A stretch of 64,000 nt of DNA from the NCBI RefSeq assembly GCF_000185965.1, contig NC_014924.1:744001-808000 (forward strand). The letters are read 5' to 3'. The stretch comes from Pseudoxanthomonas suwonensis 11-1. Lineage in GTDB: Bacteria; Pseudomonadota; Gammaproteobacteria; Xanthomonadales; Xanthomonadaceae. The stretch's first letter is position 1. Each line of letters opens with the position of its first letter. The notes beneath the pieces are model-generated. The model was given only the letters and a program-made list of their open reading frames with translations. It had not been told where the DNA came from and did no database searches. A program made the position numbers and the translations under genes. Below, piece after piece: positions 9,741-17,285 of the stretch.

Positions 9741-10547
9741 ATGCTGCACCTTCGTGCCATCGGCATGATGCTGGTCGTGGCGGCCCTCGTGGCCGCCACG
9801 CCCGCGCATGCGCAGAAGATGAGCCTGGCCGACCGCGTCGCGCGGCTCGAGGCCCAGGCCAACAACACCCAGCAGACCCAGGACCTGCTCAACCAGCTGT
9901 CGCTGCTGCGCAGCGAGGTGCAGGAGCTGCGTTCGGCGCTGGAACAGCTGCAGTACGAGCACCAGCAGCTGCAGCAGCGCAACCGCGACCAGTACCTGGA
10001 CCTGGACGGCCGTCTCAACCGGCTGGAGGGCGGCGAACTGCCCGCGCCACCGGCCGCCACCGGCGCTGCCGCGCCGGCCCCCGCCGCTCCGGCGGCGCCG
10101 AAGGTCGCCGATGCGGCACCGCGGGTCCACGGTGATCCGGGTTCGCTGGCGCTGGGCGCCGACGAGCTCGCCGCCTACGATGCCGCGTTCAAGACCCTCA
10201 AGGCCGCCGACTACGCCGCGTCCGCCGAGGCGTTCCAGGGCTTCCTGGATGCCTACCCGGCCGGTGTCTACGCCCCCAACGCGCTGTACTGGCTGGGCGA
10301 AAGCTACTACGCCACCGGCAACTACGCCCTGGCCGCGCAGCAGTTCCGCGCGCTGATGGAGCGTTACCCGACCCATGACAAGACCCCGGGCGCGCTGCTG
10401 AAGCTGGGCCTGTCCCAGCTGGGCGAGGGCGAAGTCCGCCAGGCCCTGTCCACCCTCGCCCAGGTGGGTTCGCAGTACCCCGGCACCGATGCGGCCCGCA
10501 TCGCCGCCGACCGCCTGCGTTCGATCGAGATCGGCCAGCTGCGCTGA
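9741..10547 (+). CDS. cpoB: cell division coordinator CpoB (YbgF)
   Basis: A 268-residue periplasmic protein: signal peptide (cleavage after AHA), a trimerising coiled coil (about residues 30-90, heptads rich in Leu and Gln), an Ala/Pro linker, and three TPR repeats toward the C-terminus (YDAAFKTLKAADYAASAEAF, then ALYWLGESYYATGNYALAAQQF, then ALLKLGLSQLGEGEVRQAL). It links TolA and PBP1b function during constriction. It is the last gene of the tol-pal run, with the start 4 nt after pal. Confidence 0.95.
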   Translation: MLHLRAIGMMLVVAALVAATPAHAQKMSLADRVARLEAQANNTQQTQDLLNQLSLLRSEVQELRSALEQLQYEHQQLQQRNRDQYLDLDGRLNRLEGGELPAPPAATGAAAPAPAAPAAPKVADAAPRVHGDPGSLALGADELAAYDAAFKTLKAADYAASAEAFQGFLDAYPAGVYAPNALYWLGESYYATGNYALAAQQFRALMERYPTHDKTPGALLKLGLSQLGEGEVRQALSTLAQVGSQYPGTDAARIAADRLRSIEIGQLR

Positions 10548-10701
10548 GCCGCCGCGGGCATTGCCCGCCAGTGTTTCCCTGCCGCTGCGCCCCTCGTGGG
10601 CGCGCGTCGTTTCTGGAGGCCGCAGCGGCTGTCGGGGGCGACCCGGCGGCCCATCTCCTGCGTCGCCGGGCCAGCCCACCAGGTCGCTGGCCTCCGGGAC
10701 C

Positions 10702-10707
10702 TACAAT
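10702..10707 (+). promoter_or_regulatory. candidate -10 element (TACAAT) for queE
   Basis: TACAAT ends 8 nt before the queE ATG, so transcription from it would begin at or within a few bases of the start codon and give a leaderless mRNA. No strong -35 is visible. queE has no Shine-Dalgarno, which agrees with this. Confidence 0.5.
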
Positions 10708-10715
10708 ACGAGCCC

Positions 10716-11375
10716 ATGAATACCCAGCTTCCGCAGGACCGCCTGCGGATCACCGAGATCTTCCTTTCCCTGCAGGGCGAGGCCAATGCCGCCGGCTGGC
10801 CGACCGTGTTCGTGCGGCTCACCGGCTGCCCGCTGCGCTGCCAGTACTGCGACACCGCCTATGCCTTCCATGGCGGGCAGTGGTGGGAGATCGACGCCAT
10901 CCTCGCCGAGGTCGCGCGCCATGGCGTGCGCCATGTCTGCGTGACCGGCGGCGAGCCGCTGGCGCAGAAACGCTGCCTGGACCTGCTGCGGCGCCTGTGC
11001 GACGCCGGCCATGACGTCTCCCTGGAGACCTCCGGCGCGCTGGACATCGCCGGCGTGGATCCGCGCGTGTCGCGGGTGGTGGACCTCAAGACCCCGGGCT
11101 CGGCCGAGATGGCGCGCAACCGGCTGGAGAACATCCCGCTGCTGACCGCGCGCGACCAGGTCAAGTTCGTGCTGTGCGGCCGCGCCGACTACGAGTGGGC
11201 GCGCGACATGGTCGCCGAGCACGGCCTGTCCGCGCGCTGCGACGTGCTGTTCTCGCCGTCCAAGGGCCAGCTGGAGGCGCGTGACCTTGCCGACTGGATC
11301 GTCGCCGACCGCCTGCCGGTGCGCTTCCAGATGCAGCTGCACAAGATCCTCTGGAACGACGAGCCGGGTCGCTGA
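10716..11375 (+). CDS. queE: 7-carboxy-7-deazaguanine synthase QueE
   Basis: Radical-SAM enzyme of 219 residues that contracts 6-carboxy-tetrahydropterin to 7-carboxy-7-deazaguanine, the third step of queuosine/preQ0 synthesis. The iron-sulphur motif is the standard CxxxCxxC (Cys 38, 42, 45 in [12 protein letters not shown]). The SAM-binding TGGEPL and the substrate-binding N-terminal SLQGE are present. ATG 10716 matches the family start. It lies between cpoB and queC, a conserved order in this family, and appears to have its own promoter. Confidence 0.95.
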   Translation: MNTQLPQDRLRITEIFLSLQGEANAAGWPTVFVRLTGCPLRCQYCDTAYAFHGGQWWEIDAILAEVARHGVRHVCVTGGEPLAQKRCLDLLRRLCDAGHDVSLETSGALDIAGVDPRVSRVVDLKTPGSAEMARNRLENIPLLTARDQVKFVLCGRADYEWARDMVAEHGLSARCDVLFSPSKGQLEARDLADWIVADRLPVRFQMQLHKILWNDEPGR

Positions 11376-11390
11376 ACCCGGCTGCGGCCC

Positions 11391-11396
11391 TACAAT
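11391..11396 (+). promoter_or_regulatory. candidate -10 element (TACAAT) for queC
   Basis: A second TACAAT lies 26 nt before the queC start codon, in the same local context (a GC-rich stretch ending in CC) as the one upstream of queE. The -35 is not obvious. It suggests queC is transcribed separately from queE although the genes are only 47 nt apart. Confidence 0.5.
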
Positions 11397-11422
11397 GGGC
11401 CACCCCACAGCAAGCAATCCCC

Positions 11423-12097
11423 ATGAAGAAAGCCGTCGCCCTCGTATCCGGTGGCATGGATTCGGCCGTCGTCCTGGCCATCGCCCGCGAGCAGGGCTTC
11501 GCCGTGCACGCGCTCAGCGTACGCTACGGCCAGCGCCACACCTCCGAGCTGGATGCCGCCGCGCGCGTGGCCAGCGCCCTGGGCGCGGCCGCGCACAAGA
11601 CCGTGGCCATCGACCTGCGCAGCATCGGCGGCTCGGCCCTGACCGACGACATCGAGGTGCCGGAGGCCGGCGGCGAGGGCATCCCGGTCACCTACGTGCC
11701 CGCGCGCAACACCATCATGCTGTCCGCCGCCCTCGGCTGGGCCGAGGTGCTGGGCGCCGCCGACATCTTCTGCGGCGTCAACGCGGTGGACTATTCCGGC
11801 TATCCAGACTGCCGTCCCGAGTTCATCGAGGCCTTCGAGCGCCTGGCCAACCTCGCCACCAAGGCCGGTGTCGAGGGTGCGGGCATCCGCGTGCACGCGC
11901 CGCTGCTGCACATGGGCAAGGACGAGATCGTGCGCGAGGGCCTGCGCCTGGGCGTGGACTTCGCCCAGACCGTGTCCTGCTACCGCGCCGACGACCAGGG
12001 CCTGGCCTGCGGCCACTGCGATGCCTGCCAGCTGCGCGCCGCCGGTTTCGCCACCGCGGGCGTGGCCGATCCCACCCGCTACATCACCGGCGCCTGA
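11423..12097 (+). CDS. queC: 7-cyano-7-deazaguanine synthase QueC
   Basis: ATP-dependent enzyme of 224 residues that converts 7-carboxy-7-deazaguanine to preQ0. The PP-loop SGGMDS lies at residues 9-14. The C-terminal zinc site uses four Cys in [18 protein letters not shown]. Length and motifs match the family. It sits next to queE (same pathway) and 108 nt before a tRNA-Lys gene. Confidence 0.96.
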   Translation: MKKAVALVSGGMDSAVVLAIAREQGFAVHALSVRYGQRHTSELDAAARVASALGAAAHKTVAIDLRSIGGSALTDDIEVPEAGGEGIPVTYVPARNTIMLSAALGWAEVLGAADIFCGVNAVDYSGYPDCRPEFIEAFERLANLATKAGVEGAGIRVHAPLLHMGKDEIVREGLRLGVDFAQTVSCYRADDQGLACGHCDACQLRAAGFATAGVADPTRYITGA

Positions 12098-12205
12098 GCC
12101 GTGCCGGACGCCCTGACGCCATCGGCGTCGCGGCGGTTCGACCGCGCCAGCCGCAGGCGCCGCCCGATCGGGTAAAATGCGCGACCCGGCCCCGGCCGGA
12201 CCCGT

Positions 12206-12281
12206 GGGCCGTTAGCTCAGTCGGTAGAGCATCGGACTTTTAATCCGCTGGTCGATGGTTCGAATCCATCACGGCCCACCA
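12206..12281 (+). tRNA. tRNA-Lys, anticodon TTT
   Basis: A 76-nt cloverleaf with acceptor stem GGGCCGT / ACGGCCC, D-arm with TAGCTCAGTCGGTAGAGCA, anticodon loop CTTTTAA (anticodon TTT at 12239-12241), T-arm with GGTTCGAATCC and an encoded CCA end. A TAAAAT box at 12173-12178, 27 nt upstream, is a plausible -10. The 3' end is the likely integration site of the accessory island that follows. Confidence 0.98.
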
Positions 12282-12434
12282 ATATAATCAATGGCTTGCG
12301 CTGTTTCGTGCCGAGCCGAAAGCCCGCTCCGTAATTTGCTCCGTAAGTCTAAGGGCGATATGACCCCCGACCTTTGCGCTGCATACGCAGCTTTCGGGTA
12401 GGATCGGCCGGGGAATTCCAAGGTCCGAGCGCAG

Positions 12435-13091
12435 ATGAACTTGAAGCCCGCCAAGACGGCGGCCTCGCTAGTCGTCATAGGTCCGGTCAATCCGGCTATG
12501 TTCCACCCGGAGTGGTTCAAGGCTAATGACCTGATTAGGGCGGCTGAAGCCGACGAGGCCGAGATCAAGATCGTCTCGGCCGAGATCACCATCTTCAAGG
12601 CCGAGTGGTTGGAGGTGGACGTTCGCCAAAACCGCATCCAGCTGCGCACCACCCAAGAACCGTATTACCCCATCGTGCGTGACCTCATGGCTGGCTGCCT
12701 TGCTGCGCTACCGCGCGTGCCGTTTGATCAGATCGGCTTCAACTGGGAAAACGTCTATCAGATGCCCTCGGCGGAGACATACCACGCCCTGGGGCATCGA
12801 CTGGCTCCTAAGGGCGAGTGGGGCGATTCGCTGGTAAATCCGGGGCTTGTAAGCCTTACGATCAGGTCCGAGCGTGGAGACGGCAGAGACGGCTTCCGGA
12901 ACTTCACCGTCAAGCCCAACCTCAAGAGCAACGTGGATTACGAAGTCATCTTGACCGTCAATGACCATGTGAGCTTCATTGACGAAAAGCCACAGACATC
13001 TGAATTGGTGCGGGAGTGCATCTTGGAATATTGGGATCGCTCGCGAGCAGACTTTGACGCTGTAGCTAACGACGTGATGAGGCAGTCCTGA
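12435..13091 (+). CDS. island protein A of three-gene unit, unknown function
   Basis: A 218-residue soluble protein I do not recognise. It has no signal peptide or membrane segment. It begins with a hydrophobic strand (ASLVVIGPVNPAMF), then alternating charged strands (IKIVSAEITIFKAEWLEVDV), an aromatic-rich centre (DQIGFNWENVYQMPSAETYHALGHRL) and a C-terminal beta-rich part with DYEVILTVNDH. The general feel, including the IGFNWE element, recalls phage-immunity-associated TIGR04255-like proteins, but this is a loose resemblance. It is the first gene of a unit; its stop codon overlaps the next start (TGATG). No strong ribosome site precedes the ATG at 12435. Lower GC than the flanking core genes points to transfer. 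Confidence 0.8.
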   Translation: MNLKPAKTAASLVVIGPVNPAMFHPEWFKANDLIRAAEADEAEIKIVSAEITIFKAEWLEVDVRQNRIQLRTTQEPYYPIVRDLMAGCLAALPRVPFDQIGFNWENVYQMPSAETYHALGHRLAPKGEWGDSLVNPGLVSLTIRSERGDGRDGFRNFTVKPNLKSNVDYEVILTVNDHVSFIDEKPQTSELVRECILEYWDRSRADFDAVANDVMRQS

Positions 13092-13672
13092 TGGAACAGG
13101 CATTGGAAACGCGCGATCTACCCTATGGTGGCGTGCTTGCTGATGGGACCATCGCTCCGATTGACTCCATGGCAAAACTGCTTTCCCATGGGGGAGATCT
13201 GCTTGACACGAGCGGTCTAGCTGATAGTTGGGCGGGCATCGTCCAGATGAAAGCCTCCACCCAGGCCCATCGTGGGAACCAAGAAGTCAATCGTGCGTTG
13301 CAAGCATCCTCGCAACTTCTAGCTTCGCGGCGCGTCGACGTGGTGAGCGGCGTCGATGTGCAGTTTTGGGAGGGCATCGTACTTGACGTAGAGGATGACG
13401 AAATTACGGTCCGATTGACCGACAAGACAAGCGGTCAACCCGATTGCGAGGCAAGTTTGTCGCTTTCGGAGGTGGACGAAGAGGACAGGGATCTTGTCCG
13501 CGAGGGCGCGGTTTTCTACTGGCATGTGGGATACGAGATGCGACCTTCGGGCCGGAAGCGATCGAGCATGATCCGGTTTCGGCGCATGCCCGCATGGACG
13601 AAGACGGATCTTAAGAGGGTGGAGAATCGCGCAGATGAGTTGTTCAAGCGTCTCTCGTCTGCCCAGGTTTGA
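13091..13672 (+). CDS. island protein B of three-gene unit, unknown function
   Basis: A 193-residue protein without membrane segments. The N-terminal half is helical (SWAGIVQMKASTQAHRGNQ, then a run of Leu/Ala/Ser). The C-terminal half looks like a small beta barrel followed by a helix: FWEGIVLDVEDDEITVRLTD, an acidic strand, GAVFYWHVGYE, then SMIRFRRMPAWTKTDLKR and a final helix. I have seen this strand pattern (WEG...VRLTD...FYW..GY...RFRRLPAW) in unannotated proteins encoded beside MBL-fold genes, so it may be a conserved partner, but I cannot name it. It starts at the base where gene A ends and overlaps gene C by 38 nt, so the three are translationally coupled. Confidence 0.8.
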   Translation: MEQALETRDLPYGGVLADGTIAPIDSMAKLLSHGGDLLDTSGLADSWAGIVQMKASTQAHRGNQEVNRALQASSQLLASRRVDVVSGVDVQFWEGIVLDVEDDEITVRLTDKTSGQPDCEASLSLSEVDEEDRDLVREGAVFYWHVGYEMRPSGRKRSSMIRFRRMPAWTKTDLKRVENRADELFKRLSSAQV

Positions 13673-14732
13673 CGCTCCGCTTGCTTCGCAGTTGGAAGTT
13701 GTCTTAATCGGACCTCGATATGGCGAGGCGATCTGTGTCCACCTCGGGAGCAATCGATGGCTGATGGTCGATTCCTGTCTCTATGAGGGCAGTGTCGCTC
13801 CGCTGCACTACCTCAACCAAATAGGGGTAGACGCGAGCGCGATCGAAATGATCGTGGCCACCCATTGGCACGACGACCATGTTCGCGGCCTGAGTGAAGT
13901 TGCCGATGCGGCATCGGATGCTGTGTGTGTCGTGCCACTTGCACTCAACTCTAAAGAATTCATAACGCTTGCGTCCGCCTACAGCGGCAGAGACGCGTTG
14001 GCCAAGGGTGTATCTGAGCTTTATAGGGTTCTGTATCAAACGGACGTAGCCCGGCTCCGATTCGCGGCCGCAAGTCAGTTGTTGCTCAGCACTACCACAG
14101 AAGCCGGGCCGGTCAATGTCTGGGCCCTCAGTCCATCGAGCGAGGAGTGCCGTCGAGCGCTAGTTGCTGTGGGCTCGATGTTGCCGCGCGAAGGTGCCCC
14201 CATCGGCCATCCGCCAGCCCGCAGGCCAAATCACTTGGCAATGGCGCTGCTTATAACTGTGGGCGACACGGCCCTGATCCTCGGAGCCGATCTGGAAGAA
14301 GTCGGCGACCCGCTGGTCGGTTGGCGGAAGGTCCTAACCGAACCGGTTGCTCAGAATATCGCTGCCACCTTGTTCAAGGTGCCGCATCATGGGTCCGACA
14401 CGGCTTACTACGCTCCGGTCTGGCAGAGCATTCTTACTGCTAACCCGGTTGCCATTGTGACTCCCTTTGAACGCGGCAAGTCGAAGCTGCCAACGGCAGA
14501 CGGGATTGCGCAGTTGAAGGGGCACACGCCGCACCTGTTTGTGACTTCCCCGCGGGTTCTCACTCGGCCACCGCGCTTGTCGTCAATTGTCAGCGACGAT
14601 GTCGCGGCGCGCACAAAAGACGGGCTGCGGACGGTTGCGCGTCGTCCGGGCATTGTTCGCTGCCGGCGGCATCCTGGCGATCGGTCAGGTGCTTGGGAAG
14701 TTGGTTTGTACGACGGCGCTGCTCAGCTCTAG
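13635..14732 (+). CDS. ComEC-like metallo-beta-lactamase-fold hydrolase, gene C of three-gene unit
   Basis: A 365-residue soluble MBL-fold protein. It contains the metal motif THWHDDHVRG (HxHxDH type), a later Asp in LILGADLEE and the His motif KVPHHGSDTAYY. The pair GADLEE / VPHHGS is the hallmark of the ComEC/Rec2 C-terminal MBL domain, which in competence proteins is linked to DNA degradation, but no membrane channel domain is present. A nuclease or phosphodiesterase activity is therefore the best guess. The start at 13635 overlaps gene B; the domain itself begins about residue 20. The stop codon overlaps the convergent integrase stop (shared CTAG). It is the likely catalytic component of the unit. 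Confidence 0.88.
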   Translation: MSCSSVSRLPRFDAPLASQLEVVLIGPRYGEAICVHLGSNRWLMVDSCLYEGSVAPLHYLNQIGVDASAIEMIVATHWHDDHVRGLSEVADAASDAVCVVPLALNSKEFITLASAYSGRDALAKGVSELYRVLYQTDVARLRFAAASQLLLSTTTEAGPVNVWALSPSSEECRRALVAVGSMLPREGAPIGHPPARRPNHLAMALLITVGDTALILGADLEEVGDPLVGWRKVLTEPVAQNIAATLFKVPHHGSDTAYYAPVWQSILTANPVAIVTPFERGKSKLPTADGIAQLKGHTPHLFVTSPRVLTRPPRLSSIVSDDVAARTKDGLRTVARRPGIVRCRRHPGDRSGAWEVGLYDGAAQL

Positions 14733-15251
14733 CCGCATCGGCCTGCTGGTCTGACGACGAGGACGCTCATGTCGTAGACCTTCATCATCGCGTCGCTGAC
14801 ACCGAGCGCGTCCTGGCGGTCGGCGCGATTGCCAGCCGTGTCGGTGCCGCCCTTGTGCTTGAGGTCGTGAAGGCTGAAGCGCTCTTCCGCGCTGATGACG
14901 CCGGCATCCATGGCCAGCTGCACGAAGCGCTGCCACGCGCTGTCCAGGCTCGTCTTCAGCAGCGGCGCGCCGTGGTCGGCGATGAAGACCACGCGCTGCT
15001 CCGGACGCATGGGGAACGGCTTCGACGTTCGACGCCGGCGCGCCGGCTGGCCAGCGCCGCATCCCACGCAGCTTTGCTGCCGGGCCCGCCACGGTCCGCC
15101 GCTTCTTCTTGGGGCCGTCGACGCCGGTGACGGTCCCAAACACGTACCACCGACCGCGGCCCGTGGCGTCCCAGTAGATCCCGCGAGGGATCTTCGCCTG
15201 GTCGATGTGGGCCGTGATGGCCGGGTTGTGTTTGCGGTTGCGAGGGGCCAT
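14729..15251 (-). pseudogene. tyrosine recombinase (phage-type integrase) with large internal deletion
   Basis: The N-terminal piece starts at ATG 15251 (MAPRNRKHNPAITAHIDQAK, then RGIYWDATGRGRWYVF), the typical opening of a phage integrase that recognises tRNA sites. It breaks after about 60 residues at VAGPAAKL. The C-terminal piece continues in another frame from about 15025: RVVFIADHGAPLL, then FSLHDLKHKGGTDTAG and the catalytic-Tyr segment MKVYDMSV. The central domain, including the first catalytic Arg, is missing (roughly 250 residues) and the halves are out of frame. The enzyme cannot be active. It ends exactly at the MBL gene stop, tail to tail, showing the two were neighbours in the original element. 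Confidence 0.85.
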
Positions 15252-15407
15252 CAGACGATGTCGGTCTGGTAGCTGCCGTTGGCGGCTGGAGCTTGGAGGC
15301 CGAAGGCTGCGTCTAGGGCTGCGGCGGTGGTCCAGATGCCGCCCCCGCCGCTTGCCTACCTGGCAGAGCTCCTGGCGGTCGGTGAACTGGAGGACTCGTC
15401 CGATCAT
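15251..15407 (-). other. remnant of a small phage-type ORF upstream of the integrase
   Basis: One frame starts at ATG 15407 (MIGRVLQFTDRQELCQ) and soon becomes Arg-rich. A second frame, closed by a TAG at 15356-15358, reads GGGGIWTTAAALDAAFGLQ and ends at 15251 with a TGA that overlaps the integrase ATG (TGATG). The protein-like second half plus the overlap suggests a small gene once coupled to the integrase and now interrupted by a stop or frameshift. Identity unknown. Confidence 0.35.
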
Positions 15408-15446
15408 GCTGCAAATGCTCTCCCTGTGCCGGCCCTAGATCGGGCG

Positions 15447-15599
15447 CTAACCGGGCCCTTCGCGCGTGGTTGGCAGCACGGCGTCGAGGTTTGCCTCTGC
15501 CAAGGCGCGAAGCGGCGGGGGCTCATGCTGCCAGCCTCCGAATGGCCCGAGAGCCGTCAACGCTGTGTGCTTCCAATCCAGCCGCGCTCCTTCCGTCAT
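15447..15599 (-). CDS. small phage-like ORF, 50 residues
   Basis: Reads MTEGARLDWKHTALTALGPF and ends TTREGPG. Its ATG overlaps the stop of a 21-codon frame at 15596-15661 (MAELRAGLSPRLHRD), giving an ATGA junction typical of phage operons, and it points toward the integrase remnant. No known family is evident and expression is uncertain. Confidence 0.35.
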   Translation of the reverse strand: MTEGARLDWKHTALTALGPFGGWQHEPPPLRALAEANLDAVLPTTREGPG

Positions 15600-15742
15600 T
15601 GGCTGGCCCGCAAGGCATCTCGGTGCAGGCGCGGCGACAAGCCGGCTCGTAGCTCCGCCATAGAGGCATAGGAATTACGTGGCAGAATCCGACGGAAGAT
15701 TCTAAGGGGGGCGATGCGGCGATCGGTAAGGTTACGGCCTTC

Positions 15743-16462
15743 TTGACGCGCCCATTTGTGTTGGGGGTGGCCTGTGTGGCGACAGGCCCTGGTGCTGCCG
15801 TTTGCCTGCTTGGGATCCCTAAGCTCTGGTCGCCGGAGGCTGCTGGCTGGGCTGCTGCCACGGGAAGTTTCACGGCTGCCGCTGTCGCCCTTCATGTTGG
15901 TCTGAAACCCCTTACGGACGCGGTGGCCAGAAGGCGAAAGATCGCCGATAACATGCTCAACGTGGCTGCGGCCTCTGTAACTGATCAGTTCCTTCAAATC
16001 GACACCGCGCGTCGTATGCTGCATGCGCGCCCGCTTAATCGAGTGAGTTTCGACACCGCTATCGAGCTGTTTCGGGAGCTCGACGCGGCCCAACTCGAAC
16101 AGCTCGTTCCGTATTTTGACGTGCTCTCCGAATCGGTCGCCGATGAGGCCACCTACTGCATCGTGAAGGTCCGGCGCGTGCGGACGGTCTTGGATGTCAT
16201 CAAGGCACGGGATCAAGCGACTAATTACGACGCGGCGGCGGACGCAACGATTCCAGTGCTGGAGACGACACTCCAAGCTTACGGCAAGTTCAGGACGGCA
16301 GTCGCAGGACATTTTGGTGGGCCCGCACCTGAGGACCTCGGTGAAGAAGCCCAACGGCGAGCAATTGCTTATCGACGTGCCGCGGACCAGAGATTCATTG
16401 CTGAGACTTTCACTGGTCCCGGCGATGACACGGGTAGTGATGCATCACGCCGCACTCTTTAA
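15743..16462 (+). CDS. membrane-anchored unknown protein of the island
   Basis: A 239-residue protein with two close N-terminal hydrophobic segments (about residues 5-24 and 33-54, with PFVLGVACVATGPGAAVCLL and a second rich in Ala/Val) followed by about 180 residues of charged helical cytoplasmic domain (ARRRKIADNMLN, then LEQLVPYFDVLSESVADEAT). This hairpin-plus-helical-domain layout is seen in many small unknown island proteins. The start is a TTG at 15743; AAGG lies about 11 nt before it and no ATG is in frame nearby. It is monocistronic and may be an effector or an orphan phage gene; function unknown. The third-position GC is lower than in core genes. Confidence 0.65.
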   Translation: MTRPFVLGVACVATGPGAAVCLLGIPKLWSPEAAGWAAATGSFTAAAVALHVGLKPLTDAVARRRKIADNMLNVAAASVTDQFLQIDTARRMLHARPLNRVSFDTAIELFRELDAAQLEQLVPYFDVLSESVADEATYCIVKVRRVRTVLDVIKARDQATNYDAAADATIPVLETTLQAYGKFRTAVAGHFGGPAPEDLGEEAQRRAIAYRRAADQRFIAETFTGPGDDTGSDASRRTL

Positions 16463-16509
16463 GCTGAGAGTGGACCTTCCTCTCGGCCACGCCGCGCCGG
16501 CGCGAGTCG

Positions 16510-16695
16510 GTGGTGGGGCGCTCGATATCCGGGCCGAACGAGGGCAAGACCCTTGTCCGCAAGGAGAGCTGGACCGAGGAGCGCTACCAGGTGGTGGTGA
16601 CCCACGCCTGCAGCGAGTGCGGCGACGTGCGCCGGGAGCAGTCGATCCGCACGGTCGAGGCCAACAAGACCAGCGACGACATCTACCGGCGCTGA
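16510..16695 (+). CDS. small zinc-ribbon-like unknown protein, possibly 5'-truncated
   Basis: The C-terminal part is clearly protein-like: GPNEGKTLVRKESWTEERYQ followed by HACSECGDVRREQSIR and a basic end. One CxxC knuckle is present, so a metal site would need a second pair elsewhere. The GTG at 16510 is the first start codon, but the frame is open back to 16468 and reads plausible sequence (LSATPRRRESVVG) without a start. This is where the island ends, so the true 5' end may have been removed by insertion or deletion. It could be a pseudogene. Confidence 0.55.
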   Translation: MVGRSISGPNEGKTLVRKESWTEERYQVVVTHACSECGDVRREQSIRTVEANKTSDDIYRR

Positions 16696-16824
16696 GTCCG
16701 CGCGACCGCCCGCGGTCCACGTTTGCAGACGCGGACGCAGGCTTGCCGCGGCATGGATGCGCTCCATGTCGTGCGGGAACCGGTCACGCCAGGCGGCAGT
16801 GGCGTCTGCAATGCCAGGAGGATC

Positions 16825-17043
16825 TCAGTCGCCGTCGCGATAGATGCGCGACAGCCGCGCACCATCGTGGGAAACGAAGCGGCCGCTGTCGCCAGTCAGC
16901 GCGAAGCGGATGGCGGCCATCAGCGCAGTCGGGGGTTCGCAACGCCAGTCTCGCGCCTTGCGGTAGGCCTTCCTGAAATCGTGGATGCGTTGCTGCAAGC
17001 TGGCCCGGCCATGGGCCCGGTGTCGCGGATCTTCCGTCGCCAT
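16825..17043 (-). CDS. small basic unknown protein, 72 residues
   Basis: Starts at ATG 17043 with a strong ribosome site (GAGGAG, 6 nt upstream). The protein is basic and helical ([19 protein letters not shown]) and ends with [19 protein letters not shown]. No signal peptide or known domain. Its good ribosome site and consistent codon bias support a real gene. It is transcribed away from lhr, with 242 nt of empty DNA between them. Confidence 0.6.
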   Translation of the reverse strand: MATEDPRHRAHGRASLQQRIHDFRKAYRKARDWRCEPPTALMAAIRFALTGDSGRFVSHDGARLSRIYRDGD

Positions 17044-17285
17044 TGCACACTCCTCTGGCCAGGCAGGGCCGTGACCATCGGTCAACGTTGATCCTCCCGC
17101 CGCGAACATACCGCGTCCCCGGCGCGCTAACCACCGCGGGGATGAACGGGGCGCTGCCCCGTTCGCGGTCCGAGATTGATGCGGGTCACGGACGGTCCCA
17201 TAGTCAGGCGTACGGTCCCCGTCGCCATCCCTGCGACACCACCGCGCCAGGCTGCCCTGGCTGTCTCCCCCGGCCATCGCCGTCC

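Larger units (their letters stand above)
12282..16467. mobile_element. decayed tRNA-Lys-integrated genomic island
   Basis: About 4.2 kb directly after tRNA-Lys that differs from its surroundings. The codon use is less GC-biased, the genes are of unknown function, and a tyrosine integrase pseudogene points back toward the tRNA. Contents: three overlapping plus-strand genes ending in an MBL-fold protein, the broken integrase, short overlapping minus-strand ORFs, and a membrane-anchored unknown. The minus-strand frame just inside the left end also reads toward the tRNA with a tail ending AIDYIGGP, typical of integrase C-termini that run into a tRNA gene. I could not find a second copy of the tRNA 3' end, so the right boundary (about 16467, where base composition changes back) is estimated. 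Confidence 0.7.

Noticed and set aside
15523-16354. Minus-strand frames antisense to the 15743 gene
   Set aside because: They match antisense reading of the plus-strand gene and show no protein-like pattern, apart from the short 15447-15661 frames listed separately.
12282-16500. Direct repeat of the tRNA-Lys 3' end as a right attachment site
   Set aside because: I looked for the T-arm and acceptor sequence (TTCGAATCC, ACGGCCCACCA) downstream and found no convincing second copy; the right site may have been lost with the decay.
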